NCBI RefSeq assembly: GCF_014196535.1
Contig: NZ_JACIDU010000018.1
Location: 1 to 64,000, forward strand
Reading direction: 5' to 3'
Source: Allorhizobium borbori
GTDB lineage: Bacteria > Pseudomonadota > Alphaproteobacteria > Rhizobiales > Rhizobiaceae
Length of the DNA: 64,000 nt
Shown: positions 1-8,371 of the stretch, in pieces
Position numbering within the stretch: position 1 is the stretch's first letter
Layout: each line of letters begins with the position of its first letter
Position numbers and translations under genes: made by a program
Notes under the pieces: generated by a model
What the model was told of the DNA's origin: nothing
Seen by the model: the letters and a program-made list of their open reading frames with translations, nothing else
Database searches by the model: none

Positions 1-198
1 GCCGACGGCATCCGCATCGATTTCCCGATCTCCCGCCAGGATATCGCCGAAATGACCGGCACGACGCTGCACACCGTCTCTCGCATTTTCAGCGCCTGGG
101 AGGCGAAGGGGCTGGTCGAAGGCGGGCGGCAAAAGCTGCTCGTATGCGATGTGACCGGCCTTGAGGCGCTCGCCAGAACCCGTCGGGACAACTCCTGA
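1..198 (+). CDS. Crp/Fnr-family regulator, C-terminal part (NnrR/FnrN-like)
   Basis: The first 65 codons read open from base 1 to a TGA at 196-198, so the gene starts outside the window. The visible part is a winged helix-turn-helix of the Crp/Fnr type: [20 protein letters not shown] is the recognition region, followed by a short wing and tail. Crp/Fnr proteins of this subtype without a visible cysteine cluster in this part include NnrR, which senses nitric oxide and controls denitrification genes. Position directly upstream of pseudoazurin on the same strand, and an NnrR-like box between the two, fit that role. The N-terminal sensory domain is not visible, so FnrN or FixK cannot be excluded. 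Confidence 0.8.
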   Translation, partial: ADGIRIDFPISRQDIAEMTGTTLHTVSRIFSAWEAKGLVEGGRQKLLVCDVTGLEALARTRRDNS

Positions 199-214
199 CG
201 GATCGCTGCGCTCT

Positions 215-228
215 TTGCGAACCGACAA
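215..228 (+). promoter_or_regulatory. Putative NnrR/FNR box upstream of pseudoazurin
   Basis: TTGCGAACCGACAA has the 5-4-5 layout of a Crp/Fnr box (TTGAT-N4-ATCAA) and is close to the TTGCG-N4-CACAA form I recall for NnrR. It lies 74 bases before the pseudoazurin start. Only position and similarity support it. Confidence 0.4.
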
Positions 229-301
229 AGAAGCCGCCGGCTGTCGGCTGTATATCCTCCTGCAAAGGGAACGGGATGTTCCCGCCATCAGGAGAACGAA
301 C

Positions 302-739
302 ATGAAAATCCGCCACGCCCTTCTCGCTGCCGCTGTTCTTGCCATGGCGGGTCCCGTTGCGGCCGCCGATTTCGAAGTCCACATGCTCAACAAGGGCAAG
401 GACGGTGCGATGGTGTTCGAACCCGCCGGGCTGAAGATTGCCGCGGGCGACAGCGTCACTTTCATCCCGACCGACAAGGGCCACAGTGTTGAATCGATCG
501 ATGGCCTGGCGCCGGAAGGAGCCACCAGGTTCAAGGGCGCCCTCAACGAAACCGTCAAGGTCACCTTCGACAAGGCAGGCGCCTATGGTGTGAAATGCAC
601 GCCGCATCTGGGCATGGGTATGGTCGCTGCCATCGTCGTGGGTGATGGCGCCCCGGCCAATCTCGAGGCCTTCAGCGCCGCCAAGCTGCCGCCCAAGGCG
701 CGCGAGCGCATGAATGCGGCCCTTGCTTCCGCCAAGTGA
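302..739 (+). CDS. paz: Pseudoazurin (periplasmic type 1 blue copper protein)
   Basis: This 145-residue cupredoxin carries electrons in the periplasm, typically to copper nitrite reductase NirK or nitrous oxide reductase. Residues 1-20 form a signal peptide (hydrophobic [16 protein letters not shown], cleavage before DFEVHM). The type 1 copper ligands are visible: His in KGHSVES and the Cys-His-Met set in [10 protein letters not shown] with the spacing C-x2-H-x4-M typical of pseudoazurin. The ATG at 302 is preceded by AGGAGAA at 290-296; a longer in-frame start at 161 would overlap the upstream gene and destroy the signal peptide. The neighbouring Crp/Fnr gene suggests expression under denitrifying conditions. 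Confidence 0.93.
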   Translation: MKIRHALLAAAVLAMAGPVAAADFEVHMLNKGKDGAMVFEPAGLKIAAGDSVTFIPTDKGHSVESIDGLAPEGATRFKGALNETVKVTFDKAGAYGVKCTPHLGMGMVAAIVVGDGAPANLEAFSAAKLPPKARERMNAALASAK

Positions 740-786
740 AAGACAAGGCAAGATGCGCGGCATTCCCCCGACGCGCCTCTTTACCG

Positions 787-857
787 GTCACCGTTCTCCC
801 CGGAACGGTGACACCAAAAAGCCCATCCGGTTTCCCGGGTGGGCTTTTTGGTGTCAC
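787..857. terminator. Bidirectional terminator with two overlapping hairpins
   Basis: GTGACACCAAAAAGCCCA at 808-825 is exactly complementary to 840-857, an 18-bp stem with A-tract and T-tract flanks that suits the convergent genes on both sides. A second perfect 10-bp inverted repeat, GTCACCGTTC at 787-796 with 803-812, shares bases 808-812 with the first stem, so the two cannot form at once. Confidence 0.8.
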
Positions 858-893
858 ACATGCCCGGCACTCGGGGTGTTTCAGCCGGCGTTT

Positions 894-928
894 GCTGAAG
901 AGGCGGGCCGGAAACCCGCCTCTTCAGC
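894..928. terminator. Stem-loop between convergent genes
   Basis: GCTGAAGAGGCGGG at 894-907 pairs perfectly with 915-928 around a 7-base loop. It lies 30 bases past the stop of the minus-strand aldehyde dehydrogenase gene and probably protects or ends that transcript; there is no good T-run on either side. Confidence 0.55.
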
Positions 929-958
929 TTTCGTGGATACAATCCTGAGCGTCCAGCC

Positions 959-2491
959 TCAGTCGATGTCGAAGGAGACACCCTGTGCAAGCGGCAGCGA
1001 CTTCGAATAGTTGATGGTGTTGGTAGCGCGGCGCATATAGGCCCGCCAGGCATCGGAGCCGGACTCGCGACCGCCACCGGTTTCCTTTTCACCACCGAAA
1101 GCACCACCGATCTCAGCGCCCGAGGTTCCGATGTTCACGTTGGCGATGCCGCAATCGGAACCGTCAGCCGATACGAAGCGCTCGGCTTCGCGCATATCGA
1201 GCGTGAAGATCGATGAGGAAAGGCCGGCACCGACCGCATTGTGATCCTGAAGAACCGCGTCAAAGTCGCTGTACTTCATGACATAGAGGATCGGAGCGAA
1301 GGTCTCTTCCAGAACCGGACCCTCGTGCTTCGGCATTTCGACGAGCGCCGGCTTGACGTAAAAGGATTCCGCCGTGCCGCAATCGACGCGTTCACCGCCG
1401 TGGACGGAGCCACCGTGTTTTTTCGCCTCGGCCAGTGCCTTCTGCATGCCATCGAAGGCAAGCTTGTCGATCAGCGGGCCGACCAATGCCGAACCGTCGA
1501 GCGGATTGCCGACGGACACGCTCGCATAGGCTTTCTTCAGGCGCGGAACGAGCTGATCGTAAACGCTTTCATGGACGAAGAGACGGCGCAGCGTCGTGCA
1601 GCGTTGTCCGGCGGTACCCATCGCACCGAATGCGATGGCGCGCAGTGCCATGTCGAGGTCGGCCGACGGGCATACGATGCCGCCGTTATTGCCGCCAAGC
1701 TCAAGGATGGCGCGGGCGAAGCGCCTGGCGAGACGCGGGCCGACATCGCGTCCCATCCGTGTCGAGCCGGTGGCCGAGACCAGCGGAACCTTCGTGTGAT
1801 CGACCAGGACTTCACCAACGGCGCGGTCGCCGATCAGCACCTGCGAAAGATTGGCCGGGGCATCGCCGAAACGCTTGATGGCGCGGTCCAGCACGGCGTG
1901 AGCGGCGAGTGCGGTCAACGGCGTCTTTTCCGAGGGCTTCCAGACGACGCTGTTGCCGCAGACGAGTGCGAGCGCGGCGTTCCAAGCCCATACGGCGACC
2001 GGGAAGTTGAAGGCGGAGATCACGCCGATGACGCCGAGGGGATGCCACGTTTCCATCATGCGGTGGCCGGGACGCTCGGTCGCGATGGTCAGACCGTAGA
2101 GCTGACGCGAGAGGCCAACAGCAAAATCACAGATGTCGATCATTTCCTGGACTTCACCGAGCCCTTCGGACGGGATCTTGCCGGCCTCGATGGAAACCAG
2201 ACGACCAAGGTCGGCCTTTGCGGCGCGAAGTTCCTCGCCGAGCAACCTGACGAGTTCGCCGCGCTTCGGTGCCGGAACCAGCCGCCACTCGCGAAATGCC
2301 TTGTCGGCAGCGTCGATGGCCTTTGCCGCATCCTCGGAAGTCACAACCTTGAGATCTCCGGTCTGTTCCCCCGTTACCGGCGAAAACGCGGCAAGGGTGC
2401 CGCCCGTGTAGAGGGACGGTTCGACGCCGAGGCGTTCAAGGATCTGGGCCGCTTCGGCGGCAACGGACTTGGGGGTGGCAGAGATGTTCAT
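959..2491 (-). CDS. amaB: ALDH7-type aldehyde dehydrogenase (alpha-aminoadipate semialdehyde dehydrogenase)
   Basis: A 510-residue NAD(P)-dependent aldehyde dehydrogenase of the ALDH7/AmaB group. In lysine breakdown this enzyme oxidises L-2-aminoadipate 6-semialdehyde (in equilibrium with piperideine-6-carboxylate) to L-2-aminoadipate. The ALDH catalytic pair is visible: Glu in LELGGNNGG and Cys298 in TAGQRCTTLRR; the cofactor loop motif ISAFNFPVAVWAWN is of the ALDH7 type. It is the second gene of a minus-strand pair, 43 bases after hglS, whose enzyme acts two steps later in the same pathway. That context favours the lysine role over other ALDH7 substrates. Other genes of the route (pipecolate oxidase, aminoadipate aminotransferase) are not in the window. 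Confidence 0.88.
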   Translation of the reverse strand: MNISATPKSVAAEAAQILERLGVEPSLYTGGTLAAFSPVTGEQTGDLKVVTSEDAAKAIDAADKAFREWRLVPAPKRGELVRLLGEELRAAKADLGRLVSIEAGKIPSEGLGEVQEMIDICDFAVGLSRQLYGLTIATERPGHRMMETWHPLGVIGVISAFNFPVAVWAWNAALALVCGNSVVWKPSEKTPLTALAAHAVLDRAIKRFGDAPANLSQVLIGDRAVGEVLVDHTKVPLVSATGSTRMGRDVGPRLARRFARAILELGGNNGGIVCPSADLDMALRAIAFGAMGTAGQRCTTLRRLFVHESVYDQLVPRLKKAYASVSVGNPLDGSALVGPLIDKLAFDGMQKALAEAKKHGGSVHGGERVDCGTAESFYVKPALVEMPKHEGPVLEETFAPILYVMKYSDFDAVLQDHNAVGAGLSSSIFTLDMREAERFVSADGSDCGIANVNIGTSGAEIGGAFGGEKETGGGRESGSDAWRAYMRRATNTINYSKSLPLAQGVSFDID

Positions 2492-2534
2492 TTGGGGACT
2501 CCTGGTCGGATATCGGATTGGGCCGGTTCAGCAG

Positions 2535-3920
2535 TCACCGGGCAGCCGCTCTGGTTGCGAGGGTCGCAAGACATGCGTCGATCGATGCTTCTTCAATGCC
2601 GGCGTAATGGGCGAACTCGTTGAGAACCTCCGAACCGAGGTCAGCTTCAAAGCGCTTCTGGTTGGGGCTGGCGACAAACTCCTGCTGGGCGCTGTCGCCG
2701 AGGTTCGATTGGAAGATGCCCGCCGCACTGACCGGAAGGAAATCCTCGTACACGATCGGGTCGAACTGGACGACGTCCTGGGAAATGAGATCCTCAAGAT
2801 CCGTGCCGGACGACGCCGGCGCCTTGCCGGTCAGCGAATAGCTGAAGTAGCCCAGCTTTTGCGAGCGGATGGCAGCCCATGTGTCGGGAAAATCCGTAAA
2901 GGACAGAGCGAGCGCTTCTTCATATTCCTTCGCGTTCGATCCATCGGCGGCAGGCCGGACGCGCTTGCGGCAGTCATCCAGCAATTTGTCGTAGAGAGCC
3001 CGGCCTTTTGGCGTGAGCGCGATACCGCGCTGCTCGATCTCGCCGAAACGCGCGGTATGGGATCCTGTCTCGAACGATCCTCCGGCATCGGGGAAAGACA
3101 CCGCTTCCTCGAGGGCCTTGAAGGAGGTCTGGCGAAGCAGGATCGGGCATTCGCGAGCCGGCGGCCCTTCGACGACGGCCTTCGGAGCAATGCCGTATTC
3201 CGGCATCAGGGCCTGAACTTTGTTGATGTCGAGGGTGCGGGGCGTGAGGTGATTGATATGCGGCCCCTTGAAGGAAACGACGTCAGCAATCAGGCGATGG
3301 GCGTCATGCAGACGGTGGTACATCGAGGCGTCAACGCTCGCCTTGTCATGCCAGCGAAATGTCTCGAGCACTTCAGCAACGAAGCGGTTTGCGTCCGCTG
3401 CGGAAAGTCCGCCGTTCTTTTCGGCCTTCTCCGTCAGCTCGATCGCACCATCGGTAAAGATCTTGCGCTTGGCAAGAATGCGCTCGGCCTCTTCGCGAAG
3501 TCCTTCATCGGCAATCAGGTCCAGACGCAGGAGTGAAGTGAATACACGGAAGGGATTGCGCTTGAGCGCCTCGTCACCGACCGGGCGAAACGCGGTCGAA
3601 TGGACCGGAACCCCTGCTGTCGAGAGGTCGTAATAGCCGACGGGATACATGCCCATGACCGCGAAGACCCGGCGCATCATCGCCAGCTCGTCAGCGGTGC
3701 CAAGCCGGATGGCGCCGTGGCGCTCCTCGGATATGCGCTCGAGATTGTCGGTCGCGGTCAGGCGGCCCTTCAGTTCCGGATTTGCAGCGAGGGTCTCTGC
3801 GTTGACCTTCGAGACCAGCGTCATCAACGTCCCGTAGGCCGGCACCTCGTCGCGATACATTGCTGACATCGCGCTTGAGAAAGCCGTACGGATTTCGCTG
3901 GAGGAGACATATTCAGTCAT
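2535..3920 (-). CDS. hglS: 2-oxoadipate dioxygenase/decarboxylase, HglS (DUF1338 family)
   Basis: This 461-residue protein is a full-length DUF1338/HglS enzyme, an Fe(II) oxygenase that converts 2-oxoadipate to D-2-hydroxyglutarate in lysine catabolism. The family metal ligands are readable: His68 (in SEERHGAIRLG), His224 (in PHINHLTPRT) and Glu294 (in FGEIEQRG), with substrate arginine Arg72 four residues after the first His, matching the spacing known for Pseudomonas HglS. The ATG at 3920 has GGGAG seven bases upstream. It is the first gene of a two-gene operon with amaB and is divergent from a LysR gene 113 bases away, which is the likely regulator. Confidence 0.9.
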   Translation of the reverse strand: MTEYVSSSEIRTAFSSAMSAMYRDEVPAYGTLMTLVSKVNAETLAANPELKGRLTATDNLERISEERHGAIRLGTADELAMMRRVFAVMGMYPVGYYDLSTAGVPVHSTAFRPVGDEALKRNPFRVFTSLLRLDLIADEGLREEAERILAKRKIFTDGAIELTEKAEKNGGLSAADANRFVAEVLETFRWHDKASVDASMYHRLHDAHRLIADVVSFKGPHINHLTPRTLDINKVQALMPEYGIAPKAVVEGPPARECPILLRQTSFKALEEAVSFPDAGGSFETGSHTARFGEIEQRGIALTPKGRALYDKLLDDCRKRVRPAADGSNAKEYEEALALSFTDFPDTWAAIRSQKLGYFSYSLTGKAPASSGTDLEDLISQDVVQFDPIVYEDFLPVSAAGIFQSNLGDSAQQEFVASPNQKRFEADLGSEVLNEFAHYAGIEEASIDACLATLATRAAAR

Positions 3921-4033
3921 GGTAATTACTCCCGACGGAGAATGCGATATTATTCTTGATGCGCACTATAGACGGGTAACCGTCGCCCATGTTGTGAGAC
4001 ATCGGGCTAACTTGATGCCGAAATGGAATAGAT

Positions 4034-4936
4034 GTGAAGAGAAGCCTCGTCCCGGACATCGTCAATCTGCAGGCCTTCGAGTGTGCGGCGCGCCATCAGA
4101 ATTTCTCGCGCGCCGCAGAGGAACTCAATCTGACCCAGAGCGCGGTCAGCCGGCAGATTGCAGAGCTGGAACAACAGACGGGCGTTCAGCTATTCGAGCG
4201 GATCAGGCGCCGTGTCATTCTCTCCGACGCCGGCCGGCGGCTGCTGTCGGATGTCAGGGACCTGCTCGTCCGCTCCGAGCGGCTGATGATTGGCGCCGTG
4301 GCTTCCGGCCAGATGAAAGGATCGCTGAGGATCGCGACATTGCCGACCTTCGGGGCGAAATGGCTCGTCCCACGGCTGAAGTCCTTCATCTCCCAACATC
4401 CGGATATCGCGATAACAGTCGAGTCCCGCTCGAAACCTTTCAGTTTCTCCGAAGACAGCTTCGATCTTGCCATTCATTTCGGCCAGTCCGCCTGGGCGGG
4501 GGGCGTGACCGCGTTTCTTTGCAATGAAACGGTGCTGCCGACAACAAGCCCGGCGCTTGCCGAGCGGATTGCGTGCGGGGAAATCGACTTTCTGCACACA
4601 GCACCGCTCCTGCACCTCACGACACGTCCCAAATTGTGGTCCGACTGGTCCCAATGTTGGGCGCAGCCTCTCGAAAATGCATATGCCGGCCTTCGCTTCG
4701 ACCAGTTTTCGATGCTGACCGCGGCGGCCATTTCCGGATTGGGCGTCGCGTTGCTCCCAACCTATCTCATCGAGGATGAACTTCAGGCCGGAGTGCTCGT
4801 GCCGGTCCTCGACGCGCCCATGTCGACGGAGAATGCCTATTATGTAGTCCGGCCCGAGGAAAAACGCACAAACCAGATCGCTGATCTGTTCCAGCAGTGG
4901 CTCCTGTCGCAGGTCAGCCAGAATCAGCCCGGCTGA
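4034..4936 (+). CDS. LysR-family regulator (GcvA type), divergent from hglS-amaB
   Basis: A 300-residue LysR regulator. The N-terminal helix-turn-helix is clear (NFSRAAEELNLTQSAVSRQI, residues about 20-40), followed by the effector-binding fold with LRIATLPTFGAKWLVPRL, which is typical of the GcvA/AmpR subgroup. The start is GTG at 4034; the only nearby ATG is out of frame. The gene reads away from hglS-amaB across a 113-bp shared promoter region, the usual arrangement for a LysR protein that controls its divergent neighbour, so a role in lysine or aminoadipate catabolism is inferred. The inducer cannot be told from sequence. Confidence 0.85.
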   Translation: MKRSLVPDIVNLQAFECAARHQNFSRAAEELNLTQSAVSRQIAELEQQTGVQLFERIRRRVILSDAGRRLLSDVRDLLVRSERLMIGAVASGQMKGSLRIATLPTFGAKWLVPRLKSFISQHPDIAITVESRSKPFSFSEDSFDLAIHFGQSAWAGGVTAFLCNETVLPTTSPALAERIACGEIDFLHTAPLLHLTTRPKLWSDWSQCWAQPLENAYAGLRFDQFSMLTAAAISGLGVALLPTYLIEDELQAGVLVPVLDAPMSTENAYYVVRPEEKRTNQIADLFQQWLLSQVSQNQPG

Positions 4937-5231
4937 CGAGTTTCTGCGGTCAGGCGGGGCAGGACGCTTTTGGTGACCGAAGTTGCCGCTCCCTTCCACC
5001 AGGAGCGCGAAAAGCGCTATGGCTTCCGCGACTTTGAGGGCTATGTCGAGCGCGGTCGGCGCTCAACCGTCTTGCCCAGGGAAGTACGGTCGGTTTATTA
5101 CGGCGGCTCCTTCGTTCCCGTCGCCGGCTTGCTCCCGGCCAGAAGGCCTGTTGTTCTCGAACAGGAGGACACGGCCACATGGGGTCTGTCAGGCTGCGCG
5201 GGATATCAGGGCCGGTGCGCCGGGGTTGGGG

Positions 5232-6128
5232 TTAAGGATTCTTCCAGGTCTTCAACAGCATTTCCACGAACTTTTCGGCGGCAGGAGACAGGACGCTGCT
5301 CCGCCTTTGTACGATGCCGATCGTTCGGGACACGACAGGATCTACGATCGGTCGCGTCACAAGGAAAGGATGGTCATCCTGCGGCGTGGCCAATCGCGGC
5401 AGAACCGATATCCCAAGTCCGGCCTCCACGAGGCCCAGCGATGTGTTGAGGTGCGTGACCTCATAGAACCATGACAATTTGAGATTGTGTTTCGCGAGCG
5501 CGCTGTCAAGAAGCGTCCTGTTGCCGCTCGAGCGGTCGACGACAACCAGCGGGTAGGCCGCCAACTGGTTCCACTCGATTGTTTCGAATGCCGCCAGGGG
5601 ATGATCTTTTCGCATTGCCAGCACGAACGGGTCATCGATGAGCGGTTCGAATGAAAGCTCGGGATCGGAATTGCCCATCAGGTTTATGCCGAACTCGACC
5701 TCGCCCCTCGCAACCGCCTGCAGACCCTCATTGGCCGTAAGGTCTCTGATTCGCAGTCTGATGTGGGGATATTGCTGGCTAAAGGTCCTGATGACGGTGG
5801 GAAGAAAGTAGAAAGCGGCCGTGGGCACGCAGGCCATGGTGATAAGCCCTCGCCGTTGCGCGCCGTCCTTCATGGCAAAAAGGGATCCGTCAAATTCCTC
5901 CAGCATGCGCCGAACGAGCGGCATGACCTCCTGCCCCATGGCTGTGGGAGCCACGTGGCGTGTTGTCCGTTCCAGAAGCGGGGCCCCGATGGCCTGCTCC
6001 AGTTTCTGGATGCGGCGGGTGAGCGCCGGTTGCGAAATGTGTAATGCGTCGGCGGCTCTGTGGAAGCTTTCCAGCTCAACCACAGCTTGAAAAGCCCTCA
6101 GGTCGAGAATTTCGCAATTGATGCTCAT
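5232..6128 (-). CDS. LysR-family regulator divergent from the galD-like operon
   Basis: A 298-residue LysR protein: helix-turn-helix FHRAADALHISQPALTRRIQ (residues about 22-41) and a C-terminal substrate-binding domain with the motif TANEGLQAVARGEVEFGI that is common in CbbR/CynR-like and aromatic-acid regulators. The ATG at 6128 begins MSINCEIL. It lies 107 bases from, and divergent to, the tautomerase-ABC operon starting at 6236, which it probably activates. This pairing suggests that the inducer is an intermediate or substrate of that operon. Confidence 0.85.
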   Translation of the reverse strand: MSINCEILDLRAFQAVVELESFHRAADALHISQPALTRRIQKLEQAIGAPLLERTTRHVAPTAMGQEVMPLVRRMLEEFDGSLFAMKDGAQRRGLITMACVPTAAFYFLPTVIRTFSQQYPHIRLRIRDLTANEGLQAVARGEVEFGINLMGNSDPELSFEPLIDDPFVLAMRKDHPLAAFETIEWNQLAAYPLVVVDRSSGNRTLLDSALAKHNLKLSWFYEVTHLNTSLGLVEAGLGISVLPRLATPQDDHPFLVTRPIVDPVVSRTIGIVQRRSSVLSPAAEKFVEMLLKTWKNP

Positions 6129-6235
6129 TTCGCAATAATACCTCCGAACATTGCATTTAACAGATTATACTTCTTTCCTCATATTGCAACAACACGGCGC
6201 ATTGATCCGCCTTATGCAAGATTGAGGTTACCCAC
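6129..6235. promoter_or_regulatory. Divergent promoter region, LysR gene and galD-like operon
   Basis: AT-rich compared with the flanking genes. It holds repeated TTGCA/TGCAA elements (ATTGCATTTAACAG, CATATTGCAACA, TTATGCAAGATT) that could be parts of a LysR site, and a GAGG ribosome site before the ATG at 6236. No unambiguous -35/-10 pair was assigned. Confidence 0.45.
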
Positions 6236-7318
6236 ATGAATGATCTACTCAAGATACCCTGTGTGCTGATGCGCGGCGGAACATCTCGTGGGCCGTTCTT
6301 TCTGGCATCCGATCTTCCCCGTGATCAAGCTGAACGGGATGCTGCTCTTCTGTCCATCATGGGGTCGGGGCATCCTCTGCAGATCGACGGCATTGGCGGC
6401 GGCAATCCCGTAACGTCCAAAGTGGCGATCATCGGTCCTTCGTCCGTCAAGGGCGCTGATATCGACTATCTTTTCGCCCAGGTTCGTACCGACCGGCAAT
6501 ATGTTGATTATTCGCCCAATTGCGGGAACATGCTGGCAGCGGTCGGTCCCTTTGCGATTGAGGCTGGGCTCGTTGAGGCTCAGGGTAACGACACGCTGGT
6601 GCGCATTCATAACGTCAATACCGGCAAGCTGATCGAGGCGAAGGTGCCGACACGCGGCCGTGAGGTGATCTATCTCGGTGACGCTTCGATCGATGGTGTG
6701 CCGGGCCTTGCGGCGCCCATTGCCCTGACGTTCATGGATGCCGCCGGTGCAAAAACCGGCAAGCTGCTGCCCACCGGCAAAGCCGTCGACATGATAGACG
6801 GCGTGGCGGTAACGGCCATCGATTGCGCCATTCCGATGGTGATGATGCGCGCCGCCGATCTTGGCGTGACGGGTTATGAGGAGCCGCAGGCGCTCACCGC
6901 CAACCGCGCCCTTATCGAGCGCATGGGTCGCATCCGCGCTGAAGCCGGCAAGCTGATGGGCATGGGCGACGTGACCGACATGGTTATTCCAAAGCCTGTG
7001 CTCGTTGCACCGGCGCGCAAAGGCGGTACTCTTTCGGTCCGGTATTTCATGCCGAACGATTGTCATCCCGCCCTGGCTACGACTGGCGCTGTCGGCATCG
7101 CAACTGCGGCCGTTACCGAAGGCTCCATTGTCTATGACCTGGCGGGACGTCTTTCCGTACCAACCCAGATCCGCATCGAACATCCTGCGGGATGCCTCGA
7201 CGTGCAGCTTGAAATACGAAACGGTGCAGTCACCGCCGGGCTTGTGAGGACTGCCCGGAGACTTTTCGAAGGCTTCGCCTTCGCCAAGCCAATCGCTGCA
7301 ATTGAAGACGCCGCCTAG
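6236..7318 (+). CDS. galD: 4-oxalomesaconate tautomerase-like protein (GalD/PrpF family)
   Basis: A 360-residue member of the PrpF/GalD family, which has the duplicated diaminopimelate-epimerase fold and moves C=C bonds in unsaturated carboxylic acids. GalD interconverts 4-oxalomesaconate tautomers in gallate degradation; PrpF isomerises aconitate in the methylcitrate cycle. Signature regions are present: IPCVLMRGGTSRGPFFLASD at the N terminus, the conserved Lys62 in PVTSKVAII and Cys96 in YSPNCGNMLAAVGPFA. The overall wording (RIHNVNTGKLIEA, DCHPALATTGAVGIATA) is closer to GalD than to PrpF in my judgement. It is followed after 42 bases by an ABC importer, and no gallate dioxygenase or hydratase is nearby, so the physiological substrate is open. 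Confidence 0.8.
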   Translation: MNDLLKIPCVLMRGGTSRGPFFLASDLPRDQAERDAALLSIMGSGHPLQIDGIGGGNPVTSKVAIIGPSSVKGADIDYLFAQVRTDRQYVDYSPNCGNMLAAVGPFAIEAGLVEAQGNDTLVRIHNVNTGKLIEAKVPTRGREVIYLGDASIDGVPGLAAPIALTFMDAAGAKTGKLLPTGKAVDMIDGVAVTAIDCAIPMVMMRAADLGVTGYEEPQALTANRALIERMGRIRAEAGKLMGMGDVTDMVIPKPVLVAPARKGGTLSVRYFMPNDCHPALATTGAVGIATAAVTEGSIVYDLAGRLSVPTQIRIEHPAGCLDVQLEIRNGAVTAGLVRTARRLFEGFAFAKPIAAIEDAA

Positions 7319-7360
7319 ACGACAATACTTTCACAATCACGAAACGGGGAGGAGACCCTT

Positions 7361-8362
7361 ATGCGTAAATATTTGCTTGCAACCGCAGCGCTGTGTGCGC
7401 TGGCAGCATCCGCCAATGCCGAATCCGTCAGAATGAGCGTAGGTTCCTACAATCTCAACAACCTGCCGTTCCCTGTCGCTGCCAGCCTCGGCTTCTACAA
7501 GGATGAGGGGCTCGATGTGACGACCGAGAACTTCGCCCAGGGCGGGTCCAAGGTGCTGCAGGCGCTGGTTGCCGGTTCCACCGACGTCGCTGTCGGCTTC
7601 TACGATCACACGATCCAGATGCAGTCGCAGAACAAGCATGTGGTCGGCTTCGTGCAGCTCGCCCGCAATTCCGGCCTTGTCCTCGCCGGGAAGAACGACA
7701 CCGACTTCGACCCGGCCAAGCCGGAAACGATCAAGGGCAAGAAGGTCGGCATCACGTCGCCGGGCTCTTCCTCTGACTTCTTCATCCGTTACTACATGAA
7801 GCAGCACAATCTCAGCGACAACGACATTTCCATCATCGGTGTCGGTTCGGGTGCTGCCGCCGTGGCTGCCCTGCAGCAGGGCAAGATCGATCTGCTCGTC
7901 AACTACGACCCTGCCGCAACCATCGTCGTGGAGCGTGGGCTGGGCAAGATCCTCATCGATGCCCGTAGCGATCAGGGTGCCAAGGATGTCTATGGCGGGA
8001 TCTATCCGACCTCCGTCCTTTACGCCACGCAGGATTACATCAATGCCAATCCCGAAGTGATCCAGAAGGTCACCAATGCGACGGTTCGCGCGCTGCACTG
8101 GATGAAGCAGCACTCCGCCGAAGAGATCGTGGAAAAGCTTCCCGATGATTACGTCTCCGGCGACAAGCAGACCTACATCAAGGCCGTTGAGGCCGCCAAG
8201 GCCATCTTCTCCGAAGACGGCAAGTTCGAGCCTGCCGACCTGCAAACGCCGCTGGCCGTTCTGAAGAGCTTCAACGAGGCCGTTGCCAAAGCGACGATCG
8301 ATCTCAACACCACCTACACCAACAAGTTCGTCGAGGTTGCTGCCTCGAAGGCCGGAAACTGA
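7361..8362 (+). CDS. ABC importer substrate-binding protein, NMT1/SsuA type
   Basis: A 333-residue periplasmic binding protein. The signal peptide is MRKYLLATAALCALAASANA. The body has the NMT1/THI5-like layout shared by nitrate, taurine, sulfonate and aromatic-acid binding proteins (LPFPVAASLGFYKDEGLDV; LVAGSTDVAVGFYDHTI; GKKVGITSPGSSSDFF). A strong ribosome site GGGGAGGAG precedes the ATG at 7361. It is the first transporter gene of the galD-like operon, so it probably delivers the organic acid, or its precursor, that the tautomerase pathway handles. The exact ligand cannot be read from sequence. Confidence 0.85.
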   Translation: MRKYLLATAALCALAASANAESVRMSVGSYNLNNLPFPVAASLGFYKDEGLDVTTENFAQGGSKVLQALVAGSTDVAVGFYDHTIQMQSQNKHVVGFVQLARNSGLVLAGKNDTDFDPAKPETIKGKKVGITSPGSSSDFFIRYYMKQHNLSDNDISIIGVGSGAAAVAALQQGKIDLLVNYDPAATIVVERGLGKILIDARSDQGAKDVYGGIYPTSVLYATQDYINANPEVIQKVTNATVRALHWMKQHSAEEIVEKLPDDYVSGDKQTYIKAVEAAKAIFSEDGKFEPADLQTPLAVLKSFNEAVAKATIDLNTTYTNKFVEVAASKAGN

Positions 8363-8371
8363 GGATTTGCG

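Noticed and set aside
4937-5231. Possible gene in the 295-bp gap between two convergent LysR genes
   Set aside because: Frames on both strands stay open for 40-90 codons, but none gives a recognisable motif or a start with a ribosome site that does not run into the LysR gene. It may be degenerate coding sequence.
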